Below are positions 32,819 to 43,087 of a stretch of DNA of 64,000 bases, piece after piece; the stretch's first letter is position 1, and each line of letters begins with the position of its first letter. The stretch spans positions 33,507,965 to 33,571,964 of the forward strand of contig NC_087252.1 in the NCBI RefSeq assembly GCF_037042905.1, written 5' to 3'. This DNA comes from Lytechinus pictus. Its lineage: Eukaryota > Echinodermata > Echinoidea > Temnopleuroida > Toxopneustidae. A program made the translations under genes and the position numbers. The notes beneath the pieces are model-generated. The model did no database searches. It was not told where the DNA came from and worked only from the letters and a program-made list of their open reading frames with translations.

Positions 32819-33495
32819 CAAAAAGCATTATAGTCAGGTCAAGATTTTTGAAAATGTGCTCAGAAAAAGTGCTTTAGGTATTTTATGTTAATGCTGATTA
32901 ATTGTTAAGGTAATTCAAGGGTGCTGAATAAAAAAATATGCTGTTTTCCAAACCTGACGTCTTCATCCTTAAATCGGTAAAAACAAAATGGCGGCATTTT
33001 GAATGCGGGTTTTCCTAATAAACGATTTTTATGAGTGATCAGAAACTGGGGTCTATGCTATATTTTCGATACCCATGGTTGCAAAAATAAAACATCTGAT
33101 TGATTTGTTAGCCATCTTTAACTCCAAAATGGCTGCCATGATTCACAACTGCTTATTGAGAAATGATAATAAAGCCAAATGTTTGATAATATTGTGGCAA
33201 TTTTAGGATATTTGCATTGTGATAACTTTATCTTTTCGCCTTTTTTTCTTAGCATGTATAGCAGAAACAAAACATGGACGCCACATTTACGACGGCAGCG
33301 ATGACTTTGGCGGCGGCGAAGTCGCCGAAGTCATCATTAAATCTCAACCTAGGCTAGGTGTTTGGAATGTCATAACTTTTTGGGGTATAAGAATATATTT
33401 CATGAAACTTTGAATTTGACGAGACGGAAGACCAAAATGCAAGCTATTAAGAAAAGCATGAATACATGACCATTGATTGCCCTTGTTATATTAAT

Positions 33496-35566
33496 GGCTA
33501 GAAGTAAAAATGGCAGAGGTAAAAATGGCAAAGGTGAAAACGGAAAAGGTATAAATGGCAGAGGTAAAAATGGCAGAGGTAAAAATGACAAAGGGAGAAA
33601 TGGCTGAGGTAAAAATGGCAGAGGCAAATTTGCAAAGGTAAAAATGGCATAGGTATAAATGACAGCGGTAATAATGGCAGAGGTGATTAATGGCTAGAAG
33701 TAAAAATGGCAGAGGTAAAAATGGCAAAGGTGAAAACGGAAAAGGTATAAATGGCAGAGGTAAAAATGGCAGAGGTAAAAATGACAAAGGGAGAAATGGC
33801 TGAGGTAAAAATGGCATAGGTATAAATGACAGCGGTAATAATGGCAGAGGTAATTAATGGCAGAGGTAAAAATGACAGAGGTATAAATGGTCAGTCTTAA
33901 ACCACTTACCAAAAAATCCAAAATCCCCTCCATGCATACGGTAGATTAAATAATAAAGGTTCTGAGAAGAAAATTGGAATTATAATGTTTGACTAATAGA
34001 AAGGGTAACATTTTTAAATGATACTGTAGATCTTCTGGATCAAATTGACAACACTTGATTTGGTATTTTTTTATATTTTTTACTGGACTTACAAGCACGG
34101 CCTTCTCATGTCAAATCGCTCTTCTAATATTCAAATTTGAAGCACACTTTGGATCCCAAGTATTATACTTAATTCATTACAGGGGAAATGCACACCGACA
34201 TAAAGTTTATTGTACAAATAGCAGAAAATAATTAAAATTGTATCGGTGGGAGTTTTAGGGAATCCATCAAAGACTTAAAAAGCTATTAGAATTTTACATT
34301 TTAACGGTGACGTCATTTCCGAGCAGTTTTTCCAACATATGGTGTAATAAAAAATATAAATGAAAAGTCATTTTCTGAAAAAAAATTACAATGGTTTTTA
34401 TTGTAGCTTAAGTATATCAAAATACAAATCATTTCACATCCGCTCCCGAAAGAATTATTTTGGCAATCATAAACCACTGATTAAAAAATTGAAAAGCATA
34501 TATTTTGGTGCATAAAATACGGGGCAGCTGATAGTATATGACGTCACAGATCAAAAACGCAAACTTCTAATAACTTTCTTAATCTTTGATGGACTTTCCG
34601 CAAATAACCAATATATACTTTTCTGCTAATTTTAAAGTAAGCTATTTGTCAGGGTGAATTTCCACTTAAAAATAGATTGATAGAATGGTACCTAAGAAAC
34701 ATCTATAAATTTAAGTCCCCGATTGCTACACATTTCAAAATTCATGCGGTAACCGTTACCATAGAAACTAGTTTAGGAACCTGACATCCACTTGGACTAG
34801 GTGCAATGAGGCATTGCTTTTAAAAACTGAACACTGGTTGCTATTGTTATATCATTTACATTAAACTACATGCGTATCATATCAATATCTATAAGGATCC
34901 ATTATGATGTTGAAATATAAAAAATTACTTTATTACAGAGCGTTTTGTTATTTTTCTGTTATCCAAGTTATGCAAGTGGTTCAAAGAAATTCCGAACTTG
35001 TCTATTTCAGGGTGTTAATGGTAGCACACATTGGTTTTTACATTAAAATTTGTTGGGTATGTATGGAATGAAGTGCTGTTCTGTTATACGAAGTGGCCAA
35101 GATAAATCCTTTCATCAATCACTAATTGAAATCATTTTGGCATGAAAATGTTTGAGTTTAATCATATCAACGATACAGTATAGACCCAAAGTGATGACAA
35201 ATATCCATATAATATCTAATCAGTTCATAATACTCATTTCGTCGAGAGCAGTCTATTCAAGTTCAATAATTATGACTGATATTAACCAAAAAGGCTCTGT
35301 CTTCCTTGTTGATGTAGCATGTCATGATCTTTACCTCCGTCATTTATGCCTCTGCCATTTTTACCTCTGCTATTATTACCTCTGCTATTTTACCTCTGCC
35401 ACTATTACCGCTGCCATTTTTACCTCTGCCATTATTACCTTTGCCATTATTACCTCTGCCGTTTTTACCTCTGCCATTATTACCTCTGCCATTATTACCT
35501 CTACCATTTTTACCTCTGCCATTTTTACCTCTGTCATTTTTACCTCTGCTATTTTTACCCGGCACC
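33496..35566. mobile_element. TU-like foldback element with 15-bp tandem-repeat arms
   Basis: The left arm 33496-33890 is made of 15-bp units (AAAAATGGCAGAGGT and variants). The right arm 35320-35566 is the same repeat inverted (ACCTCTGCCATTTTT). ATATTAAT flanks both ends exactly (33488-33495 and 35567-35574), an 8-bp target duplication. The outermost bases are GGCTAGAAGTAAAAATGGC and, inverted, GGTGCCGGGTAAAAATAGC. The middle is AT-rich and holds a smaller foldback at 34191-34666, and I see no transposase. Sea urchin TU elements are described with repetitive 15-bp outer arms and 8-bp duplications. Frames such as PLPFLPLPF are repeat artefacts. Confidence 0.85.
34191..34666. mobile_element. 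Foldback element nested in the TU-like element
   Basis: The left arm (AGGGGAAATGCACACCGACA, TCCATCAAAGACTTAAAAAG, GGTGACGTCAT) is mirrored by the right arm (ATGACGTCAC, ..TCTTTGATGGACTTTCC, GGTGAATTTCCACT). Arms are about 150 bp. Confidence 0.65.
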
Positions 35567-35574
35567 ATATTAAT

Positions 35575-36300
35575 TGACATTAATTGACCCTTTAAGCCAA
35601 GGATTAGACACTAAAATCGTATACCCCAGGCGGTTATTAAACAATTTATGTAAGTTTTTCGGTAACAACAGCCATTAAAGACTCCATTTTTGGAAGCCAG
35701 CATGGAATTTTTTAACATACTGGACCACTGACTGTCCTTGTAAATTGTCACAATTTACTACTGGACCCTTAAAGTCACCATTGATTAAATCCAAAATTAA
35801 GGGTGCTAAAATAGGTAACAGATGAATTGTGACTTTTTAGGCTATGGCAGCCATTTTGAACTCCATCTTGGATTTCCAGGTACCCAGGAGTGCTTATGTT
35901 TATTCTTACCTGTTTTGATAAACCTTTACCCCCCTTAACCATTAAATAGGCACCAAAAATGATTTCTAGGGTGGATAAAGAGTCGGTTATGTTAGTTTTC
36001 AGTGAATGGCGGTCATCTTGGACGCCATCTTGAAAAAAAACTAATTTCCCAGATGCGGATTTTGGTAGATCAGATAGTACCAACAGTTGAAAACCAAAAA
36101 GAGCATTAAATGGTGTAGAATGGCTGTCATTTTATTTTGACAAGTTGAGGGTTTTAACAACAAATTGTAGGTAGGCAATCGGCATATTTGGATTCAGGGC
36201 CCTCAAATCATGCTAAACCGCTCTTAATTCAGCATCAACGAATTTTAACTAAGGCAGTCTACTTTTTCTCAAACATGATCCTGACTATCAGACAATCGAG
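35575..36300. other. Diverged repeat sequence, no gene seen
   Basis: Words such as GGCAGCCATTTTGAACTCC and GCGGTCATCTTGGACGCC resemble CCAAAATGGCTGCC and ATGGCGGCATTTTGAA at 32980-33140. The TU-like element may therefore have inserted into one larger old repeat. Confidence 0.35.
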
Positions 36301-36532
36301 GTTGTCTTCAATTGGTAAATTGTTCCTGGATTTTTTGTTTATGTTCTACCTTTGATATATTACATACTGAATATGCTGGTTTTTCTTTGTTTCTTATTTG
36401 TTATCTGAACTGTATTATTGTTTAATTCTCTTCTCCTGTTTTTAAATTATGTAAGTCTACCTTTGGTATATGAAAAATGAACATGCTTGTGATATTTTCT
36501 TTGTTGTTTAAACTGTAAAACTGTAGAGGTGC

Positions 36533-36812
36533 TCTGGCAAAGTGGATAAGTCTTCGGAATTTGAACCACAAGGTCCGGGGTTCAAATCCCACCGCAGCAC
36601 TAGCGTCCTTTGGCAAGGCGTTTATCTACATTTGCCACTCTCGACCCAGGTGTAGTAAATGGGTACCCGGTAGGAAGGAATTCCTTGAATGCTCGATGCG
36701 CCCGATCAGGGTAGCCGTGCTAAAGCCGGGGTAATAGTATGCAGCGCTTAGAAACATTTGTATTAAGCGCTATATAAATGTTGCATATTATTATTATTAT
36801 TATTATAACAAA
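36533..36812 (+). mobile_element. tRNA-derived SINE
   Basis: The head has CTCTGGCAAAGTGGATAAG and B box GGTTCAAATCCCACC. The body has CCCAGGTGTAGTAAATGGGT and CGGTAGGAAGGAATTCC. The tail is TTAAGCGCTATATAAATG plus (ATT)n. It looks full length. Confidence 0.85.
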
Positions 36813-36927
36813 ATTGTTTTGATTTAGTTTTGTGCACTTTATACATATGAAGGCGAAACCGAATGATAAGAAATGAGAGGATTTCCTTTCATTTAGTCTT
36901 AAAATGTGTTCTTTTTTACTGTCTCAG

Positions 36928-37078
36928 GGATAGTGTCTCGACTCAAAGGCTGGGGAAAATTGGAGTATACAAAGATTTATGGATCAACCTCATGAAATTA
37001 TTGGATCATCCAAAGAGGTTTTACGACTTTCACCCTTCAATTTCACGCATGAATGAAGAACTTTGTTTACAATTATGA
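36928..37078 (+). CDS. Candidate terminal exon, unknown gene
   Basis: A strong acceptor (TTTTTTACTGTCTCAG) leads into a frame entered with one base: DSVSTQRLGKIGVYKDLWIN, then LMKLLDHPKRFYDFHPSISR and a TGA at 37076-37078. The composition looks like a globular helical protein, unlike the AT-rich flanks. It could end the secreted protein gene that starts at 17254, but the phases (0 out, 2 in) do not join directly, so a further exon would be required. Confidence 0.35.
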
Positions 37079-37584
37079 CCATCCTACATTTGAAATTGAC
37101 AATCTTGGGAAGGCACATCAGAAAAAACACAGATAGTTTCATTAATTTCATTTAAATATGCATGTAAGCAAAAACACGATTATATTAGTATAGACCTAGT
37201 ATTAATACAATATTTCTTTGAAATCAGCAAAAGAATGTAGACCGAAGACTATATTATTAACATGTTAAATATTGCTTTCAAATGTCAATATTTCCAGCAT
37301 TTTCGATACAATATGATTCAATTTAATGATGGTTTTTATTAAAACAGCAACGCATATCAGCCTGGTGGTTTGTTTACAATGTAGATGTAAAAATACATAC
37401 ACTGCATACATTTCCTGACATAAACAAACGAACAAAAAATGTACATTATGAAGAGATGAGGAAAAAGCCTTTAAGATGTAAGAACGCATAAGAATTAAAG
37501 TCAGCCCCTCAAACAAGTAAAATTAAGCGTGTTTGAAAATTGTCATTAATGTGTTTAATAATATCTGTAATTTGAACAGGGAAC

Positions 37585-38157
37585 TTAAAGGTCATGCCCA
37601 GCCCAGAAAAATGTTGACTTGATTGAATGGAGAAAAATCAAACTATCATAATGCTGAAAATGTCATCAAAATCGGATGTAAAACAAGAAAGTTATGTCAT
37701 TTTAAAGTTTTGCTTATTTTCCACAAAACAGTGATATGCACAACTCAGTGACATGCAAAGGAGACAGTGATGACTTTTTTTAATTGTTTGAATTATACAA
37801 TATTTATATATATATATTTTTACAGATTCGACAATAAGGACCAACCTGACTGAACCATATATTATTAAACAATGCTAATTCCACATGTTTAGGGAGGAAT
37901 TAATTGTTGTTTCACTTGACAATGAGAAGAAAATTAGAATACAAAAGAAATAGTGAGTGGATAACGTCATCAGTCTTCTCATTTGCATACCCACCAGGAT
38001 GTGCATATAACTATTTTGTGAAATGAAGAAAAACTTTAAAATGACATAACTTTCCTTTTTTACATCCAATTTCGATGGTATTTTCAGTGTTTAGCTTGTT
38101 GGATATTTCTCTTTTTATTCAAATCATTTTTATGTTGGAGTGGACCGGTCCTCTAAG
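37585..38157. mobile_element. Inverted-repeat MITE (family E)
   Basis: Starts TTAAAGGTCATGCCCAGCCC and ends GGAGTGGACCGGTCCTCTAAG. The arms contain CATCAAAATCGGATGTAAAA and its complement-like partner near 38050-38085. Closely related to 39531-40142. Confidence 0.7.
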
Positions 38158-38179
38158 CAGCGATTTTTTTTCCACCCAG

Positions 38180-38275
38180 TTCTTAGAGTATAGTAGTAAT
38201 TGCTGTGAGAACAAGCCGTGTAAAATCTTTCTTCCAAGCTCACGGGCAGGTCAGGTCGAGGCAACGAAGCGATGA
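38180..38275 (+). CDS. Candidate cysteine-rich terminal exon
   Basis: Acceptor TTTTCCACCCAG (38179) or TTCTTAG (38186), then EYSSNCCENKPCKIFLPSSR, AGQVEATKR and TGA. Entry phase is 0 from the first acceptor and 1 from the second. The phase-0 choice would join the exon ending at 22939. A CC-x4-C pattern suits a secreted disulphide-bonded peptide, but five cysteines in the joined model is odd. The exon begins 22 bp after a MITE. Confidence 0.35.
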   Translation, partial: FLEYSSNCCENKPCKIFLPSSRAGQVEATKR

Positions 38276-39530
38276 TGGGAAATCAAGTGTCACCAGGCCT
38301 TTAAACCTGATACCCTCTCCCTCAAAAAAGGCTTCTACAACATCAGACACCAGCCGCCTCTCAGAGTATAAAAGTTTATAATATCAACAATTTTCTGTAT
38401 GTGTGGGGGGTGAGTTTGGGTGTGTGTATGTATCCACTACTAAAGCACGCCCGCTCTGTACATCAAACCACGATCTCTTATCAATACACGTTTATCATGA
38501 ATGTTGAGCTTCTCCAAATCTCTCTATTTTTTCTAAATTTGCCTAAATTGCCTTAATATAATTTTGAATGGGCATTTATCACAAAGATTAATGACTATTT
38601 TGTACATAGTCTAACTACTTCAGACTCTGCGAATAGTGAAAACCAATGGTCTGTGCTTGTAGAATATTATCTGTACGTGGCAATGACCAGATGGCAGTAA
38701 TACCTACGTCACATTTGTTCTACGCCCAGTCGAAAACAGCTGTTTCAACGTTTTTTTGTAATAGCTATATATAGGTGGTTTGAATAAAAAAAAAAATAAT
38801 AGAACGTCTGTTTTTGACACGTCGTACGGCTACCGTAGAGCAAATGAGTGTGGTAATAGAATGATATAAGGTAGTATTGCACGCAGGTCTTGCGTGCATG
38901 ACAAGGCTAATAAACAATTAGTTGAATTTCTATACAATTTTTGTTTTATGAAATCACGCTTGATCGGTCCTTAGATAGTCTCTATTGAAATTGAAAATAT
39001 GTTTTGAACTTGGATTAGCATATTTTGTATTCATGGGCAGATATTTAATAGCTAATGCGGTAACAGGCGGCGTAACCCTGTATGTCACATGAACTCATAG
39101 CCAAACTACCATTTTTCGAAGTTTTTGTGAACAATTGTAATGAGTGAGTTTTCGCGCAACGACGTACAAGCTCTATTTCATCCATATCAAGAAATAGAAT
39201 TCTGAATATAGAATTTCTTGATGTAATGAATCTGACCAATAACACTGGCAAACCCCCGGACAATTGTGCGTTCAATATGTGCTCAACACTGGCGTAATTA
39301 AATCCCGGGAGGGTAGGGACAGCCATCAGACACACACAACTAGACACGCACACACACACCCTCACCCACCCCTACACACCCCTATCCTATGAGCACGCTC
39401 AAATTATCTTGGCCTGTAAAAATTCCTGTGCTTGTTATTTAGATTCAATAAATCCACCACCTTTTTCCTTTTACCCCTCATATCCCCTAATTTGTAAAAA
39501 AAAATGAGGACAATTTCTCAAAGACTCCCT

Positions 39531-40142
39531 TAAAGGACAAGTCCACCCCAACAAAAATATGATTTGAATAAAAAGAGAAAAATCCAACAGGCATAACACT
39601 TAAAATTTTATCGAAATTGGATGTAAAATAAGAAAGTTATGACATTTCAAAGTTTCGCTTAATTTCACAAAATTGTTATATGTACATCCTGGTTGGTATG
39701 CAAATGAGGAAACTGATGACGTCATCCACTCACTATTTCTTTTGTATTTTACTATATGAAATATGAAATATTCTAATTTTCTCTTCATTTTCAAGTGAAA
39801 CAATAAATTTCTCCCTGTAGATGTGGAATTAGCATTGTTTAATACTATATGGTTCAGTCAAGTTGATCCTTATTGTTAAATCTGTAAAAAAATGAAATAT
39901 TGTATAATTCAAACAACAACAAAAAGACAAAAAATAGTGAGTGAGGGACATCATCGACTGTCTCATTTGCATGTCACTGATTTGTGCATATCACTGTTTT
40001 GTGAAAAATAAGCGAAACTTTTTAAAATGTCATTAGTTCCTAATTTTACATCCGATTTTGATGAAATTTTCAGCATTATGCTAGTTTAATTTTTCTCCAT
40101 TTATTCAAATCAACATTTTTCTGGGGTGGACTTGACCTTTAA
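39531..40142. mobile_element. 612-bp inverted-repeat MITE (family E)
   Basis: Ends TAAAGGACAAGTCCACCCC and, inverted, TAAAGGTCAAGTCCACCCC. The arms are complementary for ~250 bp (TATGCAAATGAGGAAACTGA on the left; AGTGAGGGACATCATCGACT and CTCATTTGCATGTCACTG on the right). Noncoding. Confidence 0.8.
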
Positions 40143-40910
40143 GTTTTCCTTAATAATATCAAATGACGTTAGATGTACAGGCCCTTTCAATCTCTTTACT
40201 TCACCGTACTTGTCCTCCTAAAAACAATTTAGCAGACGTACCATGACGAATTGCCCGCTCACTTCGCTCACACGTTAATATGCTTTATGCCATCAATTCA
40301 ATTTTTTCAATTTATTTATTTCTATTTATTTGATTATTAATTTTTTTATTATTTTTTTTTGGGGGGGTGGGATGCACCCCTTTAAGATGCTGGATCGGGC
40401 GAGCGACAGACTACTCTAAACGTCATTCGTCATAACTATTATAACTTCCCCTGTTGTAGTGTGCGTCAAATTTCATTCATAATATACACCGTCAATCACA
40501 TCGATGCTGGACTATATAGTCTTAACGTCGCTCGCTGCCATTCTAACTGCACGAAACTACATCCAGATGTTTGGGTATTATTATCCGAGATTTCTTTGGG
40601 AAGAACGGGTACATAACACATTTGTCTAAAACAAAGCTAACGAGTGCATGGACTGTACATGATTTTCATCGGAAGACATAGTGCTAAAGCATTACACCTG
40701 AATTGTCTCTACAGCACCCAAGTAAGCGACATTGGTTCACACATTGCTACACATGAAGTTTGTCACACGATTTACTGTTTTGCTGTGGTTGTAAAACTTT
40801 AGGGTAACTTGACAAACGTATCGTGGAAATAGAAGACGTCAGTCAACTAGCATCAATATCAGTATCTAGACCGAGTGAAGGAAATACCAAAGGGTGTTGA
40901 CTTGCACACA

Positions 40911-40919
40911 TATAAAAAG
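40911..40919 (+). promoter_or_regulatory. TATA-like sequence before the ankyrin frame
   Basis: TATAAAAAG lies only 3 bp before the ATG at 40922. If it is a working TATA box, transcription would begin near 40942 and the first usable ATG would be at about 41039 (MVKENTDDYSPLL). Confidence 0.3.
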
Positions 40920-40921
40920 AA

Positions 40922-43087
40922 ATGATAAAATTGTACACCATGATGGAAACGAAGACCTTTGGGGTCACACCACATTATCTAGCTGTTCCACAGAGAATTT
41001 CTGAATTACCCAAATCTATCGACAATCTTACAGCAAGTATGGTTAAAGAGAATACGGATGACTATTCTCCGTTACTAATGGCTGTAATGAATGGTCACCT
41101 TGGTGAAGTACAAAGCCTAGTCAGTCAAGGGGCGAACGTGAATCAGGGTACCGCTGAAGGCTGGACACCGTTAATGATTGCAGCAAAGACCGGCAGAGTG
41201 GAGATGTTGACATTTCTCATCGATCAAGGGGCTGAGATTAAAAAGTCTGTTACAAGACTGACTGCTTTACACTTTGCTGCTTTCCTTGGTCATCTTGATG
41301 CTATCAAATATCTGATCAGTCAAGGGGCTGATGTGGAGGAAGGAAATGAAAATGGTTGGACTGCATTTCACATTGCTGCCCTGAATGGTCATCTTGATGT
41401 CACCACATATCTGATCATTCAAGGGGCTGAGATAAACGAAGGAAATAATGATGGTGGGACCGCATTACACTATGCTGCTTTCAGTGGTCATCTTGATGTC
41501 ACCAAATATCTGATGAGTCAAGGGGCTGAGATAAACAGAGGAAACAATAATGGTTGCAATGCATTACACTTTGCTGCTCAGAATGGCCATCTTGATGTCA
41601 CCACATATTTGATCAGTCAAGGGGCCGAGATAAACGGAGGAAATAATAATGGTGGGACTGCATTACACAATGCTGCTTTTAATGGTCATCTTGATGTTAT
41701 CAAATATCTGTTCAGTCAAGGGGGTGATGTGAAGAAAGGAGACAATGACGGCATGACTGCATTACACATTGCTGTTCTGAATGGTCATCTTGATGTCACC
41801 ACATATCTGATCAGTCAAGGGGCTGAGGTGGAGAAAGGACTTAACAATGGTCGGACTGCATTACACTTGTCTGCTCAGAATGGCCATCTTGATGTAACTA
41901 AATATCTGATCAGTCAAGGGGCTGAGGTGAAGAAAGGAGATAATGAAGGTCTGACTGCATTACACATTGCTGTTCTGAATGGTCATCTTGATGTCACCAC
42001 ATATCTGATCAGTCAAGGGGCTGAGGTGAAGAAAGGACTTAACAATGGTCGGACTGCATTACACTTGTCTGCTCAGAATGGCCATCCTGATGTAACTAAA
42101 TATCTGATCAGTCAAGGGGCTGAGGTGAATAAAGGAGAAAACAATGGTTGCACCGCATTACACTTTGCTGCTCAGAATGGCCATTTTGATGTCACCACAT
42201 ATTTGATCAGTCAAGGGGCCGAGATAAACGGAGGAAATGACAATGGTTGCACCGCATTACACTTTGCTGCTCAGAATGGCCATCTTGATGTCACCACATA
42301 TTTGATCAGTCAAGGGGTCGAGATAAACGGAGGAAATAATAATGGTGGGACTGCATTACACAATGCTGCTTTTAATGGTCATCTTGATGTTATCAAATAT
42401 CTGTTCAGTCAAGGGGGTGATGTGAAGAAAGGAGATAATAAAGGTTTTACTGCATTACACATTGCTGTTGAGAATGGTCATCTTGATGTCACTACATATC
42501 TGATCAGTCAAGGGGCTGAGGTGAATAAAGGAGATAGTGAAGGTCTGACTGCATTACACATTGCTGCTCTGAATAGTCATCTTGATGTAACCAGATATCT
42601 TATCAGTCAAGGGGCTGAGGTGAATAAAGGAACCAACAATGGTTCCACCGGATTACACTTTGCTGCACAGAATGGCCATCTTGATGTCACCACATATCTG
42701 ATCAGTCAAGGGGCCGAGATAAACGGAGGAAATAATAATGGTGGGACTGCATTACACCATGTTGCTTTCAGTGGTGATCTTGATGTAACCAAATATCTCA
42801 TCAGTCAAGGAGCTGAGGTGAATAAAATCGGAGACCGTGGTTGGACTGCATTACACATTGCTGCTTTGAGAGGCCACCTTGATGTATCCAAACATCTTGT
42901 CAGTCAAGGGGCTGCGGTGAACATGAGAGATGAAAGTCGTTGGGAACCTTCAGACCTCGCTCTTTTAGGGAATAATTTTGATGTTGTTAGATTTCTTAAA
43001 CCTGAATATGCGAGTATTGAAAATCTCCGTCATCAGAAAAATGAACTTGTGTTACTTTTCGCGCTGGGAAAACTTCACAATACCGAG
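40922..43087 (+). CDS. Large ankyrin exon with about 20 repeats
   Basis: After ~45 residues without repeats come 19 ankyrin repeats of 33 residues plus a degenerate 20th (RWEPSDLALLGNNFDVVRFL). The consensus is GxTALHxAAxNGHLDVTxYL followed by ISQGAEVNKG. The DNA period is 99 bp. Repeats 8-9 resemble 10-11, and repeats 6-7 match repeats 13-14 almost base for base 693 bp downstream, a sign of recent duplication or gene conversion. The first repeats (1-3) and the last two are the most divergent. Start choice is uncertain among ATGs at 40922, 40940, 40943 and 41039. Confidence 0.88.

Noticed and set aside
33247-33355. Exon-like open stretch after TTTTTTTCTTAG (HGRHIYDGSDDFGGGEVAEV)
   Set aside because: Flanked by an acceptor and a weak donor (CTAG|GTGTTT) and phase 1 to 1, but it has no partner exons and lies beside old repeat sequence; not strong enough to call.
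33496-33890. CRISPR-like array
   Set aside because: Units are contiguous 15-bp repeats without spacers, in animal DNA.
33400-33933. PLPFLPLPF-type proteins and their Tyr/His frames
   Set aside because: Translations of the 15-bp minisatellite arms of the foldback element, as are those at 35152-35587.
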